From an uncultured Bacteroidales bacterium (GTDB taxonomy: Bacteria > Bacteroidota > Bacteroidia > Bacteroidales > UBA932): DNA of 12,028 nucleotides. Position 1 is the first letter of the stretch; each line of letters begins with the position of its first letter. The stretch spans positions 1 through 12,028 of the forward strand of contig CAJOMB010000067.1 in the NCBI GenBank assembly GCA_905235615.1, in the 5' to 3' direction. Of the stretch, positions 5,384 to 11,328 are shown piece by piece. Both the position numbers and the translations under genes were made by a program. The notes under the pieces were generated by a model. It had not been told where the DNA came from. It saw only the letters and a list, made by a program, of their open reading frames with translations, and ran no database searches.

Positions 5384-6697
5384 TTACAAATCCAGGCGGC
5401 CGCCGCGGTAGAATTCCAGCAGGGAAGTCTGGTACAGGCTCTCGTAAGTGGCCTGCAGGGCGTTGGACTGGGCTTTCACCAGACGGGAGAGGGCCTCGTT
5501 GAACTCTGTGTTGGTGGCTTTCCCGTTCTCGTACTTGGCTTTGGTGAGCTCGAAGGCATCCTGGGCCGCCGCGGTGGCCTGCAGGGTGGATTCGTGCTTG
5601 GCCTGTGCGGTCACGGCGGCGTTCCATGCCTGCTGTATTTCCTTATACAGACTGTTCTTGGCCTGTTGCAGCCGGATTTCTTGGCTGTCGTGACGGAGTT
5701 GGGCCGTGCGTACGCCGTTCCGGATGGTGAAGCGGGAGAAGATGGGGATGCTCAGGGTAAGTCCCACATACTGGCTGAAGTTGTTGCTCAGCTGGTCCCA
5801 AAAGCCGGTGGTCTTGAAAGACGTGTAGTAATTGGTTCCCAGGCCGCCGTTGAGGCTCAGGGTGGGGAAGTAGCCCGCCTTGGCAATCTGAATCTGCTTT
5901 TCCGTGCCTTTCAGGCGCAGCTCTTCTGCCCGGATAAGGGGCCTGACGCCCAGGGCCTCGGCATAGATGACATCCGGGTCAGGGAGCATTCTGCCGCTGA
6001 AATTGACCTTCGGGCGCACGATGGAGAAGCCCTCCCAGGTATGGAATTCCAGCAGCTGGGCCAGGTCTAACAGGGAGGCGCGGATATTTCCGGCCGATTG
6101 AACCAGCGTGAGCCGGCTCTGGGCCTCGGTGGCCTTCTGCTGGGACAGCTCGGCGGCCGACGCTTTTCCGTTGTCGAACAGCCCCTGGAGCCTCACCACC
6201 TGCAGGGAGTCGATGCTGAGCTGGTGCTGCGCCACCTCATGCAGCTCGTAATTATACAAAATCTGCACATAGGCCTGGGCCACTTTTACGCGGATGTCGT
6301 CCCGGGCCTTCTGCAGGTCCTTGGTGGCGGCTTCCAGGTTCAGGCGGGAGTATTCCATGTTGCGCGGGGTGGCCAGTCCGTCAAAGAGGGTCATGTTGGC
6401 CCCCACGGAGAAATTGGTGGTGGCGGAATTGCCCCACTCATAGGTGTTGTTGCCGCCGATGCCGCGGCCGAAGTTCACGTTTTCGCTGGCAGTGGCCGAT
6501 GCTCCGGGCAGCCACCGCATCCGGGCCGTGTTGTTGTCCACCTCCCAGGTCTTGACTGTAATTTCTGCGGAGGCCACGGTGAGGTTCTTCTCCAAGGCCC
6601 AGTCTATGCACTCCTGCAGGTTCCAGGGGTGGGAGAGGTCCGGCAGGGAATCGGTGGGCGCCATACTTAGCGCAAGGGCTGTCAAAAGGACTTTCAT
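5384..6697 (-). CDS. TolC-family outer-membrane efflux channel (OEP domain)
   Basis: Trimeric outer-membrane and periplasmic tunnel protein that receives substrate from the adaptor and inner-membrane transporter. The 437-residue product has a short export signal (MKVLLTALALSMAPTDS), then HPWNLQECIDWALEKNLTV, the usual start of mature Bacteroidota TolC proteins. Long heptad-rich helices follow, with alternating Ala and Gln typical of two OEP repeats: EAATKDLQKARDDIRVKVAQ near 130-150 and GVRTAQLRHDSQEIRLQQAK near 320-345. It ends with LLEFYRGGRLDL, matching the family's C-terminal YxG..L pattern. There is no lipobox cysteine at the signal cleavage region, so it is probably not lipidated. ATG 6697 follows the adaptor stop after three bases, making it the last gene of the five-gene operon. 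A terminator-like stem-loop lies at 5236-5266. Confidence 0.92.
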   Translation of the reverse strand: MKVLLTALALSMAPTDSLPDLSHPWNLQECIDWALEKNLTVASAEITVKTWEVDNNTARMRWLPGASATASENVNFGRGIGGNNTYEWGNSATTNFSVGANMTLFDGLATPRNMEYSRLNLEAATKDLQKARDDIRVKVAQAYVQILYNYELHEVAQHQLSIDSLQVVRLQGLFDNGKASAAELSQQKATEAQSRLTLVQSAGNIRASLLDLAQLLEFHTWEGFSIVRPKVNFSGRMLPDPDVIYAEALGVRPLIRAEELRLKGTEKQIQIAKAGYFPTLSLNGGLGTNYYTSFKTTGFWDQLSNNFSQYVGLTLSIPIFSRFTIRNGVRTAQLRHDSQEIRLQQAKNSLYKEIQQAWNAAVTAQAKHESTLQATAAAQDAFELTKAKYENGKATNTEFNEALSRLVKAQSNALQATYESLYQTSLLEFYRGGRLDL

Positions 6698-6700
6698 GGC

Positions 6701-7816
6701 TTATTTGCTGTTAATGATTTGGGGACCGCGGACTTTGTCATCGGCCTTGAGGCCTTCGACAATCTCGATGGTGACGCCGTCGGAGAGGCCGGTGACCACA
6801 GGACGCTTCTCATAGCCGTTTTCTCCCTTTACATAGACGAAGGTCTTCTCTCCCTCGAACTGGATGGCGCTTTCTTCCAGCGTCATCACGTCGCGGGCTT
6901 CCTCAAGCACAATCTCTGCATTGGCGCTGTAGCCGCTGCGGATGGTGACGTCGGAGGGAACCTTCACGGAAGCCTTGATTTCGAAGAGGTTGGTGCCGCC
7001 GGATTCCTTGGCCTTCGGGGAAATGTACTCCAGGGCTGCCTCGAAGGACAGGTTCTGGAGGGCGCCCACGGTGATGCGTACCGGAAGGCCCACGGACAGG
7101 CGTCCCACCTCCGTCTCGTCAATGTTGCCGTCGAAGATGAGGTCGTCCATATTGGCCACCGTAGCAATGGTGGTGCCGTCGTTGAAGGTGTTGGACATGG
7201 TGACGGAGTTGCCCACCTTCACCGGCACGTCCAGGATGAGGCCGGAAATGGTGGAGCGGATGAGGGTGGTGCTCCCGCTCTTGTTGGAAGAGGAGACGCC
7301 GTCCCGCACAATCTCCAGGGTCTCCTTGGCGATGGCGTGCTCCTCCTGTGCCTGCCGCAGCGCCTGGGAAACCTTCTCGAAGGATTCCGCGCTCACCAGG
7401 TTCTGGTCGAAAAGCGTCTTCTCGCGGTCATAATTCACCTCCGCCTGCTTCAGGTTCACCTCCGAAAGGCGCACCCGGCTCTGGGCCGATGAAAGCTGGT
7501 TCATGTCCGGAATCACCTTGAGCTTGGCAATCACCTCGTTCTGCTGCACCGTCTCGCCGGCCTCCTTGTACATCTCCGCGATGATACCGTTGATCTGGGG
7601 CTTCACGTTCACCTCGTCCCGGGGCTGGATTTTCCCCGTCACCACGGTGCTGCGCACAATGTCTCCCCGGGAGGGAGCGAGCTCCTGATACTCCACAACC
7701 TTGGGCTGCGAGCGTTTGAAAAGATAGCCGAAGGTGCCTACAAACACCAGGGCCACCAGCACAATCATCAGAATTCTTCCAAGTTGTTTCTTTACATGTC
7801 TTTTTGATGAGACCAA
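6701..7816 (-). CDS. Periplasmic adaptor (membrane fusion) protein of an ABC-type efflux pump, MacA/HlyD-like
   Basis: Bridges the ABC permeases to the TolC-like channel. The 371-residue reading has a basic N-terminus (KRHVKKQLGR), one membrane segment near 15-33 (ILMIVLVALVFVGTFGYLF), a first beta/lipoyl half around 45-95 (VKPQINGIIAEMYKEAGETV), an alpha-hairpin around 100-165 (SSAQSRVRLSEVNLKQAEVN), a second lipoyl half (IRSTISGLILDVPVKVGNSV) and a beta-barrel plus membrane-proximal domain to the end. The start is odd. There is no in-frame ATG before the membrane segment, and the frame closes upstream at TGA 7828-7826. The only standard start is TTG at 7816, three bases from a palindromic repeat. 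GTG at 7829 opens a different frame. The repeat insertion may have removed or altered the original start region. The gene is otherwise intact and lies between permease 2 and the TolC-like gene. Confidence 0.9.
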   Translation of the reverse strand: MVSSKRHVKKQLGRILMIVLVALVFVGTFGYLFKRSQPKVVEYQELAPSRGDIVRSTVVTGKIQPRDEVNVKPQINGIIAEMYKEAGETVQQNEVIAKLKVIPDMNQLSSAQSRVRLSEVNLKQAEVNYDREKTLFDQNLVSAESFEKVSQALRQAQEEHAIAKETLEIVRDGVSSSNKSGSTTLIRSTISGLILDVPVKVGNSVTMSNTFNDGTTIATVANMDDLIFDGNIDETEVGRLSVGLPVRITVGALQNLSFEAALEYISPKAKESGGTNLFEIKASVKVPSDVTIRSGYSANAEIVLEEARDVMTLEESAIQFEGEKTFVYVKGENGYEKRPVVTGLSDGVTIEIVEGLKADDKVRGPQIINSK

Positions 7817-7818
7817 AA

Positions 7819-7845
7819 AGATTCTTCACTTCGTTCAGAATGACA
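7819..7845 (-). repeat. GTCATTC-type repeat, unit U1
   Basis: Minus-strand 27-bp unit TGTCATTCTGA-ACGAAGT-GAAGAATCT. It forms an inverted pair with U2: TCAGAATGACA (7835-7845) and TGTCATTCTGA (7852-7862) are perfect complements around a 6-base spacer, and the outer AGATTCTTC/GAAGAATCT also pair. It resembles a short repeat type with GTCATTCTGA...GAAGAATCT ends that I recall from many bacterial genomes (not verified). It abuts the adaptor gene start. Confidence 0.75.
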
Positions 7846-7851
7846 GGATTG

Positions 7852-7887
7852 TGTCATTCTGAGGCAGGTTTACCTGCCGAAGAATCT
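7852..7887 (+). repeat. GTCATTC-type repeat, unit U2
   Basis: Plus-strand 36-bp unit with the same ends as U1 (TGTCATTCTGA and GAAGAATCT), but with the 7-base middle replaced by GGCAGGTTTACCTGCC, itself a palindrome (7863-7878). Same conserved ends with a swapped core suggests that the ends are what the mobilising machinery recognises. It lies in the 118-bp gap within the efflux operon. Confidence 0.75.
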
Positions 7888-7906
7888 ACTTTTTTCCCGG
7901 CCCCTA

Positions 7907-7935
7907 CGTCATTCCCGGCCCCGACCGGGCATCCC
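7907..7935 (+). repeat. GTCATTC-type repeat, unit U3
   Basis: Plus-strand unit starting CGTCATTCCCGGCCCCGA and ending CCGGGCATCCC, with CCCGG (7914-7918) pairing CCGGG (7925-7929). It shares the GTCATTC start with U1/U2 but has a different core and end. Its last base is the final base of the permease 2 stop codon. The 11-mer TTCCCGGCCCC occurs twice with an 18-base period (7894-7904 and 7912-7922), so the gap is built of nested repeats. Confidence 0.55.
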
Positions 7936-9191
7936 TATTCATCCCTCATGGCATCCACAGGCTTGATCTGCATGGCGCGGGAGGCGGGCATGAGCCCGGC
8001 CACCACGCCCAGTACGGTAAGGAGCAGAGCGGCCAGCACGGCCGTCCCGAAGGGCACCTGGAAGGCGGCTTTCAGGATGCCGTCCTCCGTCATGCCCAGC
8101 TCCACCGCAGACAGGATCAGAACGCTGAACACAATCCCGGCCATTCCGGCCGCCAGGGTGAGCACGATGCTCTCGGAGATAATCTGTCCCAGTATCTGCC
8201 GGGGCGTTGCGCCGATGGCGCGGCGGATGCCAATCTCCGTAGTGCGTTCCTTCACGCTCACCATCATGATGTTGGACACGCCTATCACCCCGGCCAGCAG
8301 GGTCCCCAAGCCGATGAGCCACACAATGAAGTTGACGCCCTTGAACAGGTTGTCCACAATGCCGAAGATGAGCTGGGTGTTCATCAGGAAGAGGGCCTGC
8401 TCGTCCGTGGGGTCCAGGTAGTGGGAGCGGGCAATCACTTCCCGCACCCGCGGCGTGAGGTCGCTCATGGTAAAGCCGGGAGCGGCCGTGAAGCACAGCA
8501 GGTGGATGGTGTTGCCCAGGTTGTAGGCCTTGCGGGCCTGCATGAGCGGGATGGTGACGGCGTCCTCCGCACTTCCGTTGATGGAAATGCCGTTTCCTCC
8601 CTTCCAGTCCACGCCCACCACCGTGTAGTAGCTGCCGTCAATCCGGATGCGCTGCCCGCACGGGTCTCCGCCTTCGGGGAAAAGTTCGTTGTAAATTCGC
8701 TTGCCAATCACGCACACTTTCCGCTCCTGGGCGTTGTCTGCATCGCTGAGGTATCGGCCATACTTCAGAAGGGGCGTCTCAATCCTGGAATAGTCTGCCA
8801 GGGTGCCCTTGACCACGGCGCTGGAGGAGGTGTTCTCCTCCCGGGTGACGCTCTTGCCCCAGAGGCTCACGGTGGGGGAGACCGTCTCCAACTCCGGAAT
8901 CATGTTTTTGAGCCGGGCCACGTCCGCGTATTCCAGATTCCAGCTACGGCCTTTCTTGAAGCCTTTGTAGGGTTTGCTGGTATTGTTGGCGAACACGATG
9001 CAGGTGTTCTGGGCGAAACCCTCGAAATTCTGCGTCAGGAGGTCTTTGAAGCCCTGCCCGCCGCCAATCAGCAGCATGAGCATGAAGATGCCCCAGAACA
9101 CGCCGAAGCCGGTGAGGAGGCTTCGGGATTTATTCCTCAGGATGCTGTCTAAGATTTCCCGGAAAGTATCGGTGTCCATCCACTTTTTCAT
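7935..9191 (-). CDS. ABC transporter permease 2 (MacB/FtsX family)
   Basis: Inner-membrane permease of a MacB-type efflux system. The 418-residue product starts with a cytoplasmic helix (REILDSILRNKSRSLLTG) and a first membrane segment near 25-47 (FGVFWGIFMLMLLIGGG). A large periplasmic domain of about 230 residues (MacB_PCD) follows, then the FtsX core with three membrane segments: FIVWLIGLGTLLAGVIGVSNIMM near 280-305, LTLAAGMAGIVFSVLILSAV near 340-360 and VLAALLLTVLGVVAGLMPAS near 380-402. The cytoplasmic coupling motif ERTTEIGIRRAIGATPRQI between the second and third membrane segments is characteristic. It ends ALxxE-like (KPVDAMRDE). Its ATG overlaps the permease 1 stop by four bases (ATGA), implying translational coupling. 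It is paralogous to permease 1 and probably forms a heterodimer with it. It carries no ATPase domain of its own, unlike E. coli MacB. Confidence 0.94.
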   Translation of the reverse strand: MKKWMDTDTFREILDSILRNKSRSLLTGFGVFWGIFMLMLLIGGGQGFKDLLTQNFEGFAQNTCIVFANNTSKPYKGFKKGRSWNLEYADVARLKNMIPELETVSPTVSLWGKSVTREENTSSSAVVKGTLADYSRIETPLLKYGRYLSDADNAQERKVCVIGKRIYNELFPEGGDPCGQRIRIDGSYYTVVGVDWKGGNGISINGSAEDAVTIPLMQARKAYNLGNTIHLLCFTAAPGFTMSDLTPRVREVIARSHYLDPTDEQALFLMNTQLIFGIVDNLFKGVNFIVWLIGLGTLLAGVIGVSNIMMVSVKERTTEIGIRRAIGATPRQILGQIISESIVLTLAAGMAGIVFSVLILSAVELGMTEDGILKAAFQVPFGTAVLAALLLTVLGVVAGLMPASRAMQIKPVDAMRDE

Positions 9192-10450
9192 TCTGCTCGG
9201 AGGGCTTCAATGGGTTTCACACGGGCGGCTTTCCAGGCGGGAATAATCCCGGCCAGGGTGCCGGCGACAATCAGTACCAGAGTGGCTTCTACGGCCACAT
9301 CCAGGCCCACGCTGGGGTTCACCAGCATCTGGATTTTCTCCATGCCCAAATCTACGGAATGCTGGCCGATGGTCTTGTCCATCACCTGACAGGCCATCAT
9401 CCCCAGGAACATGCCCACATAACCGAAAACGGACGTGATCACGATGCTTTCCGCGATAATGAGGGAAAGGATGTTGTGGGGTTTGGCCCCGATGGCTTTC
9501 CGGATGCCGAACTCGTGGGTGCGTTCCTTCACGGTGATGAGCATGATGTTGGACACGCCCACGATGCCGCTCACCAAGGTGAGGAGGCCCAGGATCCACA
9601 GGGCGGTGCGAATCATCCGTGTGGCGGTGTTCATCTGCATATTGTCCGAATAACCGTTCCGGATCCAGATGCCGCGGGCGTCGTCCGGGGCGATGCTGTG
9701 CATGCGCCGGATGGCGCCGCCATAGTTTTCTTCAAAAGCCTTGTGGTCCTGTTGGCTGTTCACGCCTTTCAGGTTGAAGGTGATGCCTTCAATCTTGTCC
9801 GAACTGTCGTAAATGCCTTTGTATGTAGAGTAGGGAATGGGAACGGAACGGCGGAAAGAGCGCTCGTCCGTATGATAGACGCCCACCACGCGGAAGGAAA
9901 TCTGGCCGATGGAAATCCACGTTCCCACCATGTCTTCCGCCTTGCCGGGCCGGAGCTCCTTGGCCTGGGCGGTGGAGATGACTGCCACTTTCCGCTTCTG
10001 GAGCACGTCCTCCGGATTGATGAAGCGCCCGGCCGCCAGCTTGAGTTTTTCCTGCTCCTGGAAGTCCGGCATCACGCCCCGGACCCATCCGTCCACCGTA
10101 TTTCCGTTCAGGACCAGGGTGGCGCTGGTGGAGGGCGTGGAGACGCTGATATTCTCGATGACGTCCTTCCATTCGCTCCCCTGGGTATATTGGACGTCTT
10201 TCTGGTCCAGATAGATCCTTCGGCCTTCCTTGTAACCGGCATAGGGCTTGGAGGTACGCCAGCCTTCCACCGTCACGCTCTGGGAAATGTAGTCTTCCAT
10301 GTTTCCCATGAAGGAGTTCATGAGTCCGTTGCCGGCTCCCAGCAGGGCAATCAGCAGGAAGATGCCCCAGCTTACCGCAAAGCCCGTCAGGACCGTGCGA
10401 AGCTTGTTGTTCCGCAGGGAACTCAGAATTTCATGAAGGAGCTCTCTCAT
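9188..10450 (-). CDS. ABC transporter permease 1 (MacB/FtsX family)
   Basis: Inner-membrane permease, 420 residues, with the same plan as permease 2. The N-terminal LLHEILSSLRNNKLRTVLTG leads to the first membrane segment near 24-45 (VSWGIFLLIALLGAGNG). A MacB_PCD-type periplasmic domain follows to about residue 275, then three membrane segments around WILGLLTLVSGIVGVSNIMLI, VITSVFGYVGMFLGMMAC and ATLVLIVAGTLAGIIPAW. The coupling helix ERTHEFGIRKAIGAKPHNI is present and the C-terminus is VKPIEALRAE. The periplasmic region contains the KPYAGYKEGR element that permease 2 echoes as KPYKGFKKGR, evidence of tandem duplication followed by divergence. Its ATG shares one base with the ATPase stop (TAATG), so the operon is tightly coupled. 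Substrate cannot be inferred. Confidence 0.94.
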   Translation of the reverse strand: MRELLHEILSSLRNNKLRTVLTGFAVSWGIFLLIALLGAGNGLMNSFMGNMEDYISQSVTVEGWRTSKPYAGYKEGRRIYLDQKDVQYTQGSEWKDVIENISVSTPSTSATLVLNGNTVDGWVRGVMPDFQEQEKLKLAAGRFINPEDVLQKRKVAVISTAQAKELRPGKAEDMVGTWISIGQISFRVVGVYHTDERSFRRSVPIPYSTYKGIYDSSDKIEGITFNLKGVNSQQDHKAFEENYGGAIRRMHSIAPDDARGIWIRNGYSDNMQMNTATRMIRTALWILGLLTLVSGIVGVSNIMLITVKERTHEFGIRKAIGAKPHNILSLIIAESIVITSVFGYVGMFLGMMACQVMDKTIGQHSVDLGMEKIQMLVNPSVGLDVAVEATLVLIVAGTLAGIIPAWKAARVKPIEALRAE

Positions 10451-11166
10451 TATTTGATAACAGGGCCGCCCCAGGCATCGTGCCGGGTGTTTTCTTCAAT
10501 CTGGCCGATCATGCCGTCCTTGATATGGATAATCTTGTCCGTCTCGTTGGCCACGCCGCTCTCATGGGTGACCACGATGATGGTGATGCCCTCCTCCTGG
10601 TTCAGGCGCTTGAGCAGCTGCATCACCTCCACGCTGGTCTTGGAGTCCAGGGCGCCGGTGGGTTCATCGGCCAGGATAATCTGCGGATGGGTGATGAGGG
10701 CGCGGGCAATGGCCACGCGCTGCTTCTGGCCGCCGGACATCTCGTTGGGGAAATGACTGGCCCAGGGGCTGAGGCCCAGCTTTTCCAAGTATTCCATGGC
10801 CAGCTCCTGGCGCTTCTTCCGGGGGACGCCCTGGTAGTAGAGCGGCAGTTCCACGTTTTCCAACGCCGTCTTGAAGCCAATCAGGTTGAAGCTCTGGAAG
10901 ATGAAGCCTATCATGCGGTTGCGATAGTCGGCCGATTGCCTTTCCGTGAGGTTCTTGATGAGCTTGCCGTCCAGGGTGTAGGTGCCGGTATCGTAGTTGT
11001 CCAGGATGCCCAGGATGTTGAGGAGAGTGGATTTTCCGGAGCCCGAGGCGCCCATGATGGACACGAATTCTCCCCGCTCGATGTGGAGGTTGATGCCTTT
11101 GAGTACGTGCAGGGGCTGCCCGTTGTTATAGGTCTTGTTGATGTCGTTGAGGTCGATGAGCGCCAT
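10450..11166 (-). CDS. ABC transporter ATP-binding protein (MacB/LolD class)
   Basis: Cytoplasmic ATPase that powers the two permeases encoded next to it. The 238-residue product shows every expected motif: Walker A GASGSGKS (39-46), Q-loop Gln 91 in FQSFNLIG, signature MSGGQ (143-147; Met replaces the usual Leu), Walker B IILADE (163-168) followed by PTGALDS, and switch His 201 in VVTHE. The LNILGILDNYDTG stretch after Walker A is typical of the MacB/LolD/YbbA group that partners with FtsX-type permeases. First gene of the efflux operon; a Bacteroidota promoter with a perfect inverted repeat in its spacer lies 32 bases upstream. The ATG at 11166 puts the N-terminus (MALIDLNDINKTY) exactly where the family begins. 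Confidence 0.96.
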   Translation of the reverse strand: MALIDLNDINKTYNNGQPLHVLKGINLHIERGEFVSIMGASGSGKSTLLNILGILDNYDTGTYTLDGKLIKNLTERQSADYRNRMIGFIFQSFNLIGFKTALENVELPLYYQGVPRKKRQELAMEYLEKLGLSPWASHFPNEMSGGQKQRVAIARALITHPQIILADEPTGALDSKTSVEVMQLLKRLNQEEGITIIVVTHESGVANETDKIIHIKDGMIGQIEENTRHDAWGGPVIK

Positions 11167-11197
11167 TCTCGTACTGTATTAGTATTCTATTACACTG

Positions 11198-11229
11198 CAA
11201 AGATAAGGCGGATTTTTCAATCCGCCAAA
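11198..11229 (-). promoter_or_regulatory. Bacteroidota-type promoter of the ABC efflux operon
   Basis: On the minus strand TTTG (11229-11226) precedes TATCTTTG (11205-11198) by exactly 20 bases, a full match to TTTG-N19-21-TAnnTTTG. The ATPase ATG starts 32 bases after the -7 box. This is probably the single promoter for all five genes, because the downstream junctions are overlapping or only a few bases long, except for the repeat-filled gap at 7817-7934. Confidence 0.8.
11207..11226. promoter_or_regulatory. Inverted repeat between promoter boxes; candidate operator
   Basis: GGCGGATT (11207-11214) and AATCCGCC (11219-11226) are perfect complements separated by four bases. The dyad exactly occupies the spacer between the -33 and -7 boxes of the efflux operon, a classic place for a repressor or MerR-type activator. 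No regulator gene is in the window, so the binding protein is unknown. Confidence 0.5.
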
Positions 11230-11260
11230 TAAATCTGCAAATATTTTGCCGTATCTCTAA

Positions 11261-11328
11261 GAGTCTGTTTTGAAATGATTGATATTTTTATTTAAATAGA
11301 ATTTATTGAATTATTTCAAAACAGACTC
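11261..11328. mobile_element. MITE-like element with long terminal inverted repeats
   Basis: GAGTCTGTTTTGAAAT at the left end is the reverse complement of ATTTCAAAACAGACTC at the right end (17 bp if the adjoining A/T pair is counted), enclosing an AT-rich centre of 36 bases. TAA lies immediately outside both ends (11258-11260 and 11329-11331), a probable 3-bp target duplication. Ends of the form GAGTCTG... with a TNA duplication recall the IS5 family, IS1031 group (from memory, unverified). No coding capacity. The right edge overlaps the last base of the MFS stop codon without destroying it. A long-loop terminator is an alternative reading. Confidence 0.65.

Noticed and set aside
7428..7829. 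Minus-strand frame starting GTG 7829 upstream of the adaptor
   Set aside because: After about 20 residues it becomes an out-of-frame reading of the adaptor gene, so it is not a separate gene. It is relevant only to the adaptor start problem.
9359..10756. 465-residue plus-strand open frame opposite permease 1 and the ATPase
   Set aside because: It lies antisense to two overlapping genes with full family motifs and reads as low-complexity His/Asp/Gly-rich sequence; a codon-bias shadow.
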